DNA of 64,000 nucleotides from Paenibacillus thalictri (GTDB lineage: Bacteria > Bacillota > Bacilli > Paenibacillales > NBRC-103111), in contig NZ_SIRE01000002.1 in NCBI RefSeq assembly GCF_004307995.1, positions 1-64,000 on the forward strand, given 5' to 3'. A program made the translations under genes and the position numbers. The notes under the pieces were generated by a model, which saw only the letters and a list, made by a program, of their open reading frames with translations, was not told the origin of the DNA and did no database searches. This document shows, in pieces, positions 9,893 through 19,753 of the stretch (the first letter of the stretch is position 1; the number at the start of each line of letters is the position of its first letter).

Positions 9893-11497
9893 CTATTTGC
9901 CGGCTTTATATTTGTCGTATCCAACTTGATAAATTTTCTGCCAATCATCAAGCCCCATCTTCTTCAACTGACCAAGATAATCACTCCAGCTTTGATCAGT
10001 GACACCGTTAATAATAAATTGAGGTACGGATTTAATAACGTAACTGTCAATATCTGTCTTAATCACTTTTAATCTTGCCACTTCTTCAGGGGCGAAGAAC
10101 AGGCTCGGATACGGGTTCGGATCTACGACAGGTGCAATCATATTGGTAGTCAGCTGCTTTTCATTCCGGTTGATGGCGTCCTTCAACCTATCCAATATTT
10201 CTGGAGATTCGTATCCCAGCCATTGCTTGGGAATATATTGAATCTTCCAATCATTGCTTGACATCCCCGGTGGAGTAGGAACCGTGTGGATCGTATTATC
10301 CGGGTTCATAGTATATTGAACGCCGAAATATCCTTCGTTGAATTGGAAACCTGTGTCTTGGTCATAAAAAACATCCAGCCATTGTGCAGCAACTTCAGGA
10401 TGCTTATTGCTTTTAGCGATCGCCGCAGCACCTACGGAAGAGATGGGGATATTGTTGGATCTCCATAATTGTTTACCGTCAGGCCCCTTTAAAGGCGGAA
10501 CGGGAACAAAAGCGCTCTCCGGTTGGCCAAAAACTACCGTATTCGACCAGTAGGTGGCAAATCCGATTTTTTCCGTTCTTACTTTTGCTAAGTATGTAGC
10601 GTCATTATGCGTAAACGATTCCGGATCGATCAAACCTTCTTTATACAGCGAATTCATAAATTCAAGATATTTCCTGTATTCAGGCTGTGAGTAGTAATGT
10701 TTAACCTTGTCTTTATCCATATAAATGTTATTAGGCCCGTTTACGATACCGAAGGAACCGGACAACGCATCGATGCCAAGAGGGAAAACAAAGGAAGCAG
10801 GTATATTCCCATTCTCAGCGTACCCATTTGCTTTGAAGGCTTTAAGCACTTCCCTGTATTCCTCTGTTGTAGTAGGGATCTTCAGATTCAATTTATCCAG
10901 CCATTTTTTATTTACATACAATACATGATTTGCACCATAAGCAGGGTCATAGGCCAATCTCGGCAATGAATACATCTTCCCGTCAGGTGTCGTCATCATT
11001 TTCTTGAAATTCGGATATTTCTCATAAATCGCCTTTAAATTAGGCATATGTTTATCGATTAAATCATTCAGCGGCATCAGCAATCCCTGGCTTCCATACT
11101 GGACGATTTCATCGGCTTCCAGCACAGTCTCCCCCAGAAACATATCGGGTAGATCTCCGCCGGCAAAAATCAGATTTTTCTTTTGCTTCCATTCGTCTCC
11201 CCGGTTCGATAAGGTCCAATCCACATGTATGTTTGTCTTTTTTTCCAAGTCTTGAAAAATCGGAAGATTGTTGAAGTCGGTGACCTGAGCTCCGCTGGTG
11301 AGTCCTACCGCCTTGAAGGTGATTTTATCCTTGACAATCGGAAACGCGCCCGCAGCACTTAAATCGCTAACCGTCGTGCTTGTTTCCTTGTTCCCGGCAG
11401 TAGGATTAGCTGATGAGCTGCACCCGGCCAAAAGCGGAACAAGCGTGATTACGCCAGCCATACCCGCTATCAATTTTTTTCTACTCCTCAGTCTCAT
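9893..11497 (-). CDS. ABC transporter lipoprotein, LplA/YtcQ-type sugar-binding protein
   Basis: A 534-residue extracellular binding protein with a lysine/arginine-rich signal peptide and lipobox LLAGC at about residues 23-27. The mature part matches the large family-1 binding proteins that deliver oligosaccharides to LplB/LplC permeases. The ATG at 11497 is preferred over the upstream in-frame start because AAGGGA lies nine bases before it. It follows LplC by 40 bp and precedes the GH2 gene by 17 bp, so the imported sugar is probably the GH2 substrate. Confidence 0.88.
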   Translation of the reverse strand: MRLRSRKKLIAGMAGVITLVPLLAGCSSSANPTAGNKETSTTVSDLSAAGAFPIVKDKITFKAVGLTSGAQVTDFNNLPIFQDLEKKTNIHVDWTLSNRGDEWKQKKNLIFAGGDLPDMFLGETVLEADEIVQYGSQGLLMPLNDLIDKHMPNLKAIYEKYPNFKKMMTTPDGKMYSLPRLAYDPAYGANHVLYVNKKWLDKLNLKIPTTTEEYREVLKAFKANGYAENGNIPASFVFPLGIDALSGSFGIVNGPNNIYMDKDKVKHYYSQPEYRKYLEFMNSLYKEGLIDPESFTHNDATYLAKVRTEKIGFATYWSNTVVFGQPESAFVPVPPLKGPDGKQLWRSNNIPISSVGAAAIAKSNKHPEVAAQWLDVFYDQDTGFQFNEGYFGVQYTMNPDNTIHTVPTPPGMSSNDWKIQYIPKQWLGYESPEILDRLKDAINRNEKQLTTNMIAPVVDPNPYPSLFFAPEEVARLKVIKTDIDSYVIKSVPQFIINGVTDQSWSDYLGQLKKMGLDDWQKIYQVGYDKYKAGK

Positions 11498-11537
11498 TAC
11501 AACACATCCCTTTTTGATTAAAATATTACATTCAGGG

Positions 11538-12425
11538 CTACCCTTTGATAGCACCGATCATAATTCCTTTCACAAAATATTTTTGCAAGAACGGATACAA
11601 GATCAGCACCGGAAGACTCCCGACAATAACGACCCCATACTTCACAAGCTCCGCTACCCGCTGACGCATCACCATGTCCTCTACATCGCCAACAATCGCG
11701 CCCTGCTGGCTGGAAATCAGAATGTCTCTTAAGATTAACTGCAACGGCAGCATATTCTTGTCCTTGATGTAAATCATAGCAGCGAAATAGGAATTCCAAT
11801 GCATCACAGCGTGGAAGAGCACCATAACCGCAATAATCGGAAGCGATAGCGGGAATACAACCTGTGCAAAAAAACGCGTGTTGCTGCAGCCGTCCATTTG
11901 GGCAGCCTCAAGCAGCGTATCGGGAATCGACACTTGAAAAAAAGTTCGGGCAATAATCAAGTAATACACAACAACACCATTCGGCAGCACAAGCGCCCAG
12001 ATCGTATTCAGCAGCCCGAGGCTTTTGACAAGCAAATAAGAAGGAATGAGCCCTCCGCTGAAAAACATGGTGAATAGAATCAAACCGAGAACTATTTTTC
12101 TGCCTACCAAATCGGACCTTGATAGGGCATAGGCTGCAGGAAGTGTCAACACAATATTGACCCCGGTTCCGACTAGGGTATACAGGATGGAGTTGGTGTA
12201 ACCGGACCATATCGTTGGATCATTCATAATCCGTTGGTATCCTTCGAACGTTATATGCTGCGGGATAAGCCACACTTCTCCCTCCGAAATTGCATTCGGA
12301 TCGCTGAAGGAAGCTATAATAATAAAATACAAGGGATACAGCACAACCAATAAAATGACCGAAAACAAGCAATAATTCAAAAAATCGAACAACCTGTCTC
12401 CTCTACTTTTGGCGAAAGTATCCAT
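11538..12425 (-). CDS. ABC sugar permease, LplC/YtcP type
   Basis: A 295-residue inner-membrane permease with six predicted membrane segments. Its EAA loop (LLEAAQMDGCSNTRFF) is the contact site for the ATPase, and the end YFVKGIMIGAIKG is typical of this family. It pairs with the LplB protein encoded 15 bp upstream. No ATPase is encoded nearby, so a shared MsmK-like ATPase elsewhere is inferred. Confidence 0.92.
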   Translation of the reverse strand: MDTFAKSRGDRLFDFLNYCLFSVILLVVLYPLYFIIIASFSDPNAISEGEVWLIPQHITFEGYQRIMNDPTIWSGYTNSILYTLVGTGVNIVLTLPAAYALSRSDLVGRKIVLGLILFTMFFSGGLIPSYLLVKSLGLLNTIWALVLPNGVVVYYLIIARTFFQVSIPDTLLEAAQMDGCSNTRFFAQVVFPLSLPIIAVMVLFHAVMHWNSYFAAMIYIKDKNMLPLQLILRDILISSQQGAIVGDVEDMVMRQRVAELVKYGVVIVGSLPVLILYPFLQKYFVKGIMIGAIKG

Positions 12426-12440
12426 GGATTCTCCCTCCTT

Positions 12441-13397
12441 TTACCATAGGCTGGTCTCACTGAATTTTTTCGCCATGTAATTGGCCATAACTAACAGGAA
12501 ACAATTGATTACTGAATTGAATAAACCTATTGCTGCAGAGTAGCTGAAATCGGCTCCCAGAAAACCCACTTTGTACACGTAAGTTTGAATGATTTCGGCG
12601 GATTCCACATTTAAAGGATTTTGCAGTAAAAATATTTTTTCAAAGCCGATGGACATGAAATTACCCAAATTCAAGATAAGCAGGATCATAATAGTTGGCA
12701 TGATACCCGGCAAATCAATATGCACAATCCGCTTGAACTTACTTGCCCCATCCACCACAGCCGCTTCATGGAGCTCCGAGTTGATCGATGTAAGCGCAGC
12801 CAAATAAATAATCATCGCCCAGCCTGCTTCCTGCCAAAGCCCGGAGAATACATACACCGATTTGACGTATACCGCTTCCCCCATAAAAAATATGGAATCC
12901 AATCCAAACAATCCTAATAGCCGGTTTACTAAGCCTGTCCGCGGGGATAAAAATAAATAAACCATGCCGACGAGAACAACGGTAGATATAAAATGTGGAG
13001 CATAGGTGACCGTTTGGATGAATTTTTTGTAGCGTGTACTTACTATTTGATTTAGTAAAAGCGCTAATACAATCGGTACAGGGAATTTGACGGCCAGATC
13101 GTACAAGCCAAGAACTACTGTATTTTTGATAACGGCCACAGCCTGATAAGAATTAAAGAAGCGTTCAAAATGTTGAAAACCGACCCACGGACTATCCCAT
13201 ATGCCTTTAACGGCCAGAAAATTTTTAAAGGCAATTTGCACCCCATACATAGGAACATAATGAAAGATTCCGAAATAAAGGACTGTAGGCAAGAGAAACA
13301 GGTAAAGCTCATAATTTACTTTCACTTTGGCCCATCGTTTGCTGCGGAGTCGTCCCGTCACTTCAGCTTGTCTGCTCTGCGCTTGAACGGAATCCAT
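12441..13397 (-). CDS. ABC sugar permease, LplB type
   Basis: A 318-residue membrane permease with the family opening YLFLLPTVLYFGIFHYVPMYGVQIAFKNF in several pieces, EAA loop LHEAAVVDGASKFKR and about six membrane segments. The ATG at 13397 is chosen because GGAAGG lies nine bases before it; the earlier in-frame ATG at 13406 is too close to that site. First gene of the LplB-LplC-binding protein-GH2 run. The amidohydrolase gene ends 100 bp upstream, so the two may share a transcript. Confidence 0.9.
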   Translation of the reverse strand: MDSVQAQSRQAEVTGRLRSKRWAKVKVNYELYLFLLPTVLYFGIFHYVPMYGVQIAFKNFLAVKGIWDSPWVGFQHFERFFNSYQAVAVIKNTVVLGLYDLAVKFPVPIVLALLLNQIVSTRYKKFIQTVTYAPHFISTVVLVGMVYLFLSPRTGLVNRLLGLFGLDSIFFMGEAVYVKSVYVFSGLWQEAGWAMIIYLAALTSINSELHEAAVVDGASKFKRIVHIDLPGIMPTIMILLILNLGNFMSIGFEKIFLLQNPLNVESAEIIQTYVYKVGFLGADFSYSAAIGLFNSVINCFLLVMANYMAKKFSETSLW

Positions 13398-13497
13398 CGA
13401 ACCCATCCTTCCATTTCGAAATATCTAAAAGAGTCAAGACGGTTATGCAGGAGATGATTGCCATCTGACCGATCTCACTTTTGCCGTTTGAGTTTTT

Positions 13498-14685
13498 TTA
13501 GAATTTATATAATCTTTGAGCGTTCCGATACAGCACCATCTCGCCAGTTTTTTGCGCTTGCTGCTCCGCGAGATAGTCACATTCGACGGCTTTAGTCAGC
13601 ACCGCATGTAACGATGCCTTCATGACCTTGGCCGTTAACCAAGCAATTTCCGGAATGCCATGCTGCCCGCTGCCCGTCATGATTTTGGAATGCGGGGCTA
13701 TAGCCAGAATTTCCTCAATGATCGGGTTAAAGCCTATGGAAGTCCATGGCAGCGTCCAGGAAACGTCCACCCAGACATGCGGGAAATTGTGCGCCATCAT
13801 CGCGGCGTTGCGAATCCATGGATAGGCGGCATGAAGCAAGACCAGCTTTGTATTTAATAGCTGCGGTTCTGTCAAGAAATTGGATAATAAGAACGGATCC
13901 GTATCATGCACATGCCCCTGCTTAATTTCGCCGGAGAAGGCGGGTTGCCCGGTTATCGCCGATTGTCCGGTAACCCCCGTATGAATGTGCAGCGGAATGT
14001 CCAGCTCCTGGCACTGAAGCATAGTTGCCGTGAAGATAGCAAAGTAAACAGTTAACATCGCTTCCCTATCCTTTGCTTTCGCAGCTGCATAGGCTTGGAT
14101 CGCTTCTTTATCATAGACTGGGCGCGCATCTAAAGTGTAGACTTCTGCGATATGGCATTTGATGCCGATATATCCTTCCGTCTTTACGGCATATTCGATT
14201 TTGCCTTGCAACGCCTGTTTGAATTCCAAATAGGAATCATATTGATTAAATAATTCGAAGAGACGGTTATCCAATTTGAAAAGCCTGAATATCCGGCAAG
14301 GAAATAAGCCGACAATGGGGTCATTCATCGGTAACACGCTTTCTACGACAGTTCCCATGATCCCGGCGTCCTTGTACAGCAGCTTGGTGTAGTCGACCAT
14401 CCCCTCCGTCGTACGCCGGTTCCTTTCCTCCGTGACAGCCTGGAGTGTAGGCTCGCAAGCAAAGAGCTTGGACAAGTGGTTGACCATCGTATGGACAACG
14501 CCCATATTCTCAATGTGAAGCTGTAATTCTTCGGAAATTCCGTTTGGACCGCCCGGTGTCTTAGGAAGAACATCACGATAGCCATGTAAAAAGTTTAGCG
14601 CTAATTCCAGCGGCGTCAGCTGGATCGATCTCGGGTCCAGCGTATGGGTGTGATTGTCAAATACAGGTACATTGGAAAAGTTCAT
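13498..14685 (-). CDS. Amidohydrolase-superfamily protein (PF04909-like) lacking the usual late Asp
   Basis: A 395-residue TIM-barrel amidohydrolase relative. Metal-site marks: DNHTHT near the N-terminus (HxH), a conserved Lys region GIKCHIAE, PLHIHTG and LLHAAYPW. The late strand, where relatives carry S/T-D before HGIPE, reads GSGQHGIPE, so the catalytic Asp appears to be Gly. The start at 14685 follows AGGAGA by eight bases; the upstream ATG covers that ribosome site. It lies between two sugar importers and may act on a sugar lactone, a uronate or an aromatic acid. The missing Asp suggests altered chemistry or a non-hydrolytic role; this is inference. Confidence 0.78.
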   Translation of the reverse strand: MNFSNVPVFDNHTHTLDPRSIQLTPLELALNFLHGYRDVLPKTPGGPNGISEELQLHIENMGVVHTMVNHLSKLFACEPTLQAVTEERNRRTTEGMVDYTKLLYKDAGIMGTVVESVLPMNDPIVGLFPCRIFRLFKLDNRLFELFNQYDSYLEFKQALQGKIEYAVKTEGYIGIKCHIAEVYTLDARPVYDKEAIQAYAAAKAKDREAMLTVYFAIFTATMLQCQELDIPLHIHTGVTGQSAITGQPAFSGEIKQGHVHDTDPFLLSNFLTEPQLLNTKLVLLHAAYPWIRNAAMMAHNFPHVWVDVSWTLPWTSIGFNPIIEEILAIAPHSKIMTGSGQHGIPEIAWLTAKVMKASLHAVLTKAVECDYLAEQQAQKTGEMVLYRNAQRLYKF

Positions 14686-14733
14686 TGTTATTCTCTCCTC
14701 TTTAATTATCATCTATGGGATTAACACTTAGGA

Positions 14734-15558
14734 TTATCCCTTTACAGCGCCCGCAGTAATGCCTTTAATAAATGATTTCGATCCTGCAATGAATACAAAA
14801 AGCACCGGGAATATGGCAAGCGCCAGCGCACACATCCTCGCGGCAAAGTCATAGCGGTTTTCCGTTCCAATCGTCGTTACATACAGCGGGATGGTATACC
14901 AGCTTGTTTTATTAATCGAGATCAATGGCAACATGTAGCTGTTCCAGGATGACAAGAACACCAGAATAGCCAGTGTAGCCAGTGCCGGCTTGATAAAAGG
15001 AACTACAATGGAGCCAAAAATTCTAAATTCCGAGCATCCGTCCAATCTGGCGCATTCAATGATTTCCGTAGGCACCGAATCTTTAATAAACTGGGTCATA
15101 AAAAAGGCTCCGAAGGGATAGGCGAAATAATGCAGAATCAAAGGAAATAACGTATTCGTAAGGCCCATATTTTTCATTTCAATGATATAGCCAATGATCG
15201 CGATTTGTCCGGGAAGCATCATGGTAATGATAATGAAATAATGAACGAATTTTTTTAACGCAAAATCATATTTGGCAACCGCATAACCTGCAAACGTGCT
15301 TACCGTACAAGCCAGAATGATGGAAGAAGATGAAGCCAGCAAGCTGTTGCCATAAATCCTGAAGAAGTTTTGCCCATTTTGCCCGAAGATCGTTTTAATA
15401 TTTTCGAATAAATAATCGCTCGGAATTATGGGTAAGCCTAGGAACAGGTCCTCATTATAATAAGTAGACATGACAAACACGATGTAAAAAGGAAAGATCG
15501 ATATAAGCGTTACGAAGATCATAAAGATGAACAGAAAACTTTTAGACAGTTTTTCCAT
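14734..15558 (-). CDS. ABC sugar permease, MalG/UgpE type
   Basis: A 274-residue CUT1-family permease with about six membrane segments, the EAA loop IIECARLDGCSEFRIFG and the ending SKSFIKGITAGAVKG. Its start codon overlaps the upstream permease stop by one base (TAATG), which means translational coupling. It works with the MalF-type subunit and the binding protein at 16534-17883. No ATPase gene is nearby. Confidence 0.92.
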   Translation of the reverse strand: MEKLSKSFLFIFMIFVTLISIFPFYIVFVMSTYYNEDLFLGLPIIPSDYLFENIKTIFGQNGQNFFRIYGNSLLASSSSIILACTVSTFAGYAVAKYDFALKKFVHYFIIITMMLPGQIAIIGYIIEMKNMGLTNTLFPLILHYFAYPFGAFFMTQFIKDSVPTEIIECARLDGCSEFRIFGSIVVPFIKPALATLAILVFLSSWNSYMLPLISINKTSWYTIPLYVTTIGTENRYDFAARMCALALAIFPVLFVFIAGSKSFIKGITAGAVKG

Positions 15559-16454
15559 TACGTTTTCTCCTTGCCGTTGAAAATCCGATAACTTGCCAAA
15601 GACATCGCAATGATCGTAATGAATAGCAGGTAGGATTCTGCAGCGCCGTAACCGAGCATCGAATTGGTCTTAAAGGCATCGTCATAAAATTTCCACACGA
15701 CCGTCAGTACCGCGTATTCAGGCCCGCCAACGGATTGAGCCGCCCCCCAACCGGAATACAGCAGTGCCGCTTCATCGAACAACTGCAGAGAACTAATAAC
15801 GGAGGTTACAAAAAGGAACAGGGTAATATGTTTCAGCATCGGAATCGTTATTTTAATAAAGGTATTCAATCGTGAGGATCCGTCCACACTGGCGGCCTCA
15901 TAAATCTCCGGAGATATAGCCGTCATACCGGCGATATAGATGATCATGCAATACCCAGTCAGCTTCCATATTTTCATTAAAGCCACGACAAGTTTGGAAG
16001 CAAGCGGGATTTGCAGCCAATATACGCCTTCGTTAATCATCCCTAGACTTTTCAGCGCAACGTTGATATACCCTAGGTTCCAGTCAAACAGATAAGCAAA
16101 GATGAAGCCAACTGCAACCGGTGCGGTGATAAAGGGCAAAAAGCTGGTTATTTGAAAAAAGCTTCTGCCTTTTTTCAAATTAAACACAATTTGCGCCAGA
16201 ATTAACCCAAACAACAACTGAAACGGCATGGCCATAAGCATCATAACGATCGTATTCACCAAGGATTTATAAAACAACTTATCTTGTGTCAATATGGAGA
16301 TATAATTTTTAAAGCCTATAAATACTTTCGGGGCAATACCGTTCCAATCATGCAAGCTGATGAAAAACGTATACAAGATAGGGAAAAGACTTAATACCGT
16401 ATAACCGATAATAAATGGCGCGCAAAATAAGTATGGAGCTGCTTTAACATTCAA
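15558..16454 (-). CDS. ABC sugar permease, MalF/UgpA type
   Basis: A 298-residue CUT1-family permease with six membrane segments and the EAA loop IYEAASVDGSSRLNTF. The start is a TTG at 16454, supported by GAGGTGG six to seven bases upstream; there is no ATG in a suitable place. The gene lies 79 bp after the binding-protein gene and is coupled by a one-base overlap to the MalG-type partner. Confidence 0.88.
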   Translation of the reverse strand: MNVKAAPYLFCAPFIIGYTVLSLFPILYTFFISLHDWNGIAPKVFIGFKNYISILTQDKLFYKSLVNTIVMMLMAMPFQLLFGLILAQIVFNLKKGRSFFQITSFLPFITAPVAVGFIFAYLFDWNLGYINVALKSLGMINEGVYWLQIPLASKLVVALMKIWKLTGYCMIIYIAGMTAISPEIYEAASVDGSSRLNTFIKITIPMLKHITLFLFVTSVISSLQLFDEAALLYSGWGAAQSVGGPEYAVLTVVWKFYDDAFKTNSMLGYGAAESYLLFITIIAMSLASYRIFNGKEKT

Positions 16455-16533
16455 TCATAACCACCTCATATCCAATCACATCGGTTATGCCGCGCAGCCG
16501 CTATGGCTCCCCGTTTCCGCCACGCTTACTGAT

Positions 16534-17883
16534 TTATTTAACAATTGCGTTGGGCGCCTTAAGCTTGATCTCATCTTTAATCTTGTCAAGCGCCTGCTGT
16601 GGTGTCATATTGGCTTGTTGGATAAACTGCGGTTGGAGTTTACCGATCGCCTCATTTACGATGGTTTCGTATTTGGATTGAGGTTGTCCTTTAACCCCTG
16701 GGAGTATTTTTGTAATATGATATTTGGCAAGATTTTGTCCGCCAAAAAATTCATCGTATCTGCCCGGTTGGTCAATCGGTGTGTCCGCCCCTTCGAAGAA
16801 CGATTGCACACCCGGTATATAACCGAATTCCCGATACGTATTGGAGAAGCCTTCTTTGGAAAGGTAAAGGTATTTAATAACCTCCCAAGCCGCTTCTTTG
16901 TTTTTGCTGTTCTTATAGATACCGACAGATGTGCCCCCCATTGTAAAGCCGCCACCCGGCGCTTTAACCAAGCCCCATCTTCCAGTGCCTTTCTCTTTGT
17001 CGTTGGCGTACATGCCCGACTTTGGCGAGAATGTAGCACTATTCCAGAAAATAACATCCCCTTTGGCATATGCTGCATTCCATGCCGGCGAGCCCTGCTC
17101 ATATTTACCCAAGATTCCTGTATCTCTCAGCTTGAAGGCGATTTCAAACGCGTTCTTAAGACGTTTGGTTATATCAATTTCATCGCCTTTGATATACTCT
17201 TGAGCAGTTTGCCCTCTAAGTGCGGTTAATGCATCGGTAAGGCTTGCCATCATATAAACCTGGCCGCCACTCTTCTCTTTCACAAGCTGTCCTGCTTTAA
17301 TAAAAGCATCCCAGTCCTTCACTACTTCTTCAACTTTGTCAGGATCGTCCACACCAAAAAATTGCTTGGTTAAATCTCTTCGAAAAGCAAATCCCGATGT
17401 AGTCAGTTGCTGCTCCACCCCTACGATCTGGCCCTTCTCATTCATGTGCAAAGGCACCTCGTAGGGAAAAAATGTTTTGCGATCGAAATTGTATGGCGGA
17501 GCTTCCAAATTCTCCAGGATATCCATATTGTAGAGCTTCCCTCTAGTGCCTATCTCCGCCAGAATAATGTCGGGCACATCGGTCCCGGAAGCAATACTGC
17601 TTTGAAGTTTCTGCAAGTAATCACCCGTAGCGACAACTGTCGCTTCGAACTTTAGATTGGGAAACTTCTTCCCTAGCGTCTCCTTTTCATACGCAGGAAA
17701 TTGCGCATTCCAATTCCATTCGGTAACCGTTCCTTTGACATCCTCAGACTTCAAATCCATTTTTGCAACTGGCGGAGACGGCGCTGCCGGCGGGGCGGGC
17801 GGTGCCGGTTGAGTGTTACAAGCAGCAAGCAGCATCATAGATAAAACAACAAATGACGACTTACTAACAACTTTCTTGTTCAT
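16534..17883 (-). CDS. ABC transporter sugar-binding lipoprotein (CUT1 family)
   Basis: A 449-residue extracellular binding protein with a signal peptide and lipobox MLLAAC followed by a proline/alanine-rich linker (about 25-40). The rest matches family-1 sugar-binding proteins (VPDIILAEIG; late KEAAWEVIKYL). It lies 121 bp downstream of the YesM-like kinase gene and is the first gene of the importer, so it is the probable target of the YesN/YesM pair. Confidence 0.88.
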   Translation of the reverse strand: MNKKVVSKSSFVVLSMMLLAACNTQPAPPAPPAAPSPPVAKMDLKSEDVKGTVTEWNWNAQFPAYEKETLGKKFPNLKFEATVVATGDYLQKLQSSIASGTDVPDIILAEIGTRGKLYNMDILENLEAPPYNFDRKTFFPYEVPLHMNEKGQIVGVEQQLTTSGFAFRRDLTKQFFGVDDPDKVEEVVKDWDAFIKAGQLVKEKSGGQVYMMASLTDALTALRGQTAQEYIKGDEIDITKRLKNAFEIAFKLRDTGILGKYEQGSPAWNAAYAKGDVIFWNSATFSPKSGMYANDKEKGTGRWGLVKAPGGGFTMGGTSVGIYKNSKNKEAAWEVIKYLYLSKEGFSNTYREFGYIPGVQSFFEGADTPIDQPGRYDEFFGGQNLAKYHITKILPGVKGQPQSKYETIVNEAIGKLQPQFIQQANMTPQQALDKIKDEIKLKAPNAIVK

Positions 17884-18004
17884 TGAACCTGTCCCCTTTT
17901 ATAAAATGGATTCGCTTACAAAAATAATCGTAGCATGCAATGAGATCAACCACATAGATTACAATCCGGTTATTTTGTTCGAATTCTGGATACATCTGAA
18001 ACCG

Positions 18005-19753
18005 CTATATGGCTTTTGGGTAAAATGAAAACTCTACTTTTGTTCCTTGTCCCACATGACTCACTATATTGATGTTATATTCATTGGGTCCATAAAGGGC
18101 AGCCAGTCGTTCCTTAATATTATTCAAGCCAATACTTCTTGTCTGATGATTTGTGGACAACTTCTTGCTTCCTTTGAAAATCTGGTTCATCGTTGTCCCA
18201 TCCATTCCTATTCCATTATCAGTAATCGCTACCGATATATAGTCAGAGTGCAGCTTGATTTCGATTTTCAAATTCCCCCGATGTTCCGCCGGATGAATGC
18301 CATGGAATAAAGCATTCTCAACGATCGGCTGAATGACCATGCGAGGAATCTGCATATTCAGTACATCTTCATTTACTAGAAACTCCACGTCAAACATATC
18401 CGGATAACGATAGTTCTGAATAGTCAAGTAATTTTGAATTATAGCCAATTCCTCAGCTACCGTTGCAAATATGGCTTCCTCTCCCGTCTTTATCGTATCC
18501 TGCAGGATACGAATGAACGAATCCGTAATGACAATAACATCTTGATTCCTATTCGCTCTGGTTAAATAAATGATCGTATTTAGCGTGTTATAAATAAAAT
18601 GGGGATTAATCTGGGAAATAAGCAGGTCCAACTGCATACGGCGCTTGACTTTCTCATCATTAATGGAAGTCGTCATATATTCATTCAAATCGCTGACCAT
18701 CCTATTGAATACCTTGCCCATGATCTCCAATTCGTCTCTGCTTTGGATAGTCAGACTAGTATCCAGATTGCCTCTGGACACTTTTTTCATAGCAGCTACC
18801 AGCTTCGAGATGGGTTTCGTTATATTTAGGATGGTTGGAATCATAATCAATAATGCCAGCAACAGACTTGCTGCCACAATGACAATGAAATATACAAATA
18901 TCCAGTTTATTTTACCGAGCAGCTTGTCTTTGGCGATGACCGCAATTTGCTTCCAGCCATCATAACCGAGGATATTCGAAATGGCTATATTTTCCCTGTC
19001 CTCCACATAACTTTTGCTCTTATCCATGGACTTTTCAACAATATCCATATTGCTGAATTCCTCGGATGCATAGCTGCTAGCAATAATTTGATTGTCTCTA
19101 TTCAGCAGAATCAAATTTTCAAAATCGCTCACACTCTTCTCGAAAATATTTTCAATATTGGCCCGGTTTACATTAAGGATCAGGGTAAATTTGTGGGCAG
19201 AGTCAATTTCCGTATTTTTAAAACTCGTAATATAGCTAATGACTTGTTCCGTTCGGGTCGAATTGACGAATATATCATGGACACCGGAAAATCCCGCATT
19301 GTAGCCTCGATCAATATAATCGGTAAACCAGCTCTCTTTAATCTTCTCCTGGTAATAGCTTTCAAAAGTTCGATTGCTGGAAAACAACATGCCATCGTCG
19401 CGCAATAAAATAATATCGATGATATTATCACTAAAGGCTACATAACGTCTAAGTTCTAATTCCGTCTCATAAATTGCGTAAAATGAAAGATCATAATCGT
19501 CTTGAAAGTTTTGATTTGTCAGCTTGTTTAGTTTTTCATCCAAAATGATGTAAGCCGTTGTTTTTTTCACCTGCTCCTGCATCTTCGTCAATTGCTGTGT
19601 GACTTGATTAAGCTTGATCGTATTCTCTTCAATCGACTGCTCTTTAATGATGCCTGTCACATAGTTATAAATAAAAAAAGAAGAGGCCGATAAAGACATG
19701 GCCACAACCAGAAAGGTGCTTAAAATAATTTTCAACTTAATCGACAGATTCAT
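18005..19753 (-). CDS. YesM-like sensor histidine kinase
   Basis: A 582-residue membrane kinase: N-terminal membrane segment, large extracellular sensor (about 35-280), second membrane segment (about 285-305), HAMP domain, His-kinase dimerisation motif SQINPHFIYNTL with the phospho-acceptor His, and an ATPase domain with VENALFHGI and DNGIGMDG. It senses an extracellular sugar or the state of the binding protein and phosphorylates the adjacent YesN-like regulator, whose gene overlaps it by 17 bp. AGGAGCGGAGGAG precedes the ATG. Confidence 0.92.
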   Translation of the reverse strand: MNLSIKLKIILSTFLVVAMSLSASSFFIYNYVTGIIKEQSIEENTIKLNQVTQQLTKMQEQVKKTTAYIILDEKLNKLTNQNFQDDYDLSFYAIYETELELRRYVAFSDNIIDIILLRDDGMLFSSNRTFESYYQEKIKESWFTDYIDRGYNAGFSGVHDIFVNSTRTEQVISYITSFKNTEIDSAHKFTLILNVNRANIENIFEKSVSDFENLILLNRDNQIIASSYASEEFSNMDIVEKSMDKSKSYVEDRENIAISNILGYDGWKQIAVIAKDKLLGKINWIFVYFIVIVAASLLLALLIMIPTILNITKPISKLVAAMKKVSRGNLDTSLTIQSRDELEIMGKVFNRMVSDLNEYMTTSINDEKVKRRMQLDLLISQINPHFIYNTLNTIIYLTRANRNQDVIVITDSFIRILQDTIKTGEEAIFATVAEELAIIQNYLTIQNYRYPDMFDVEFLVNEDVLNMQIPRMVIQPIVENALFHGIHPAEHRGNLKIEIKLHSDYISVAITDNGIGMDGTTMNQIFKGSKKLSTNHQTRSIGLNNIKERLAALYGPNEYNINIVSHVGQGTKVEFSFYPKAI

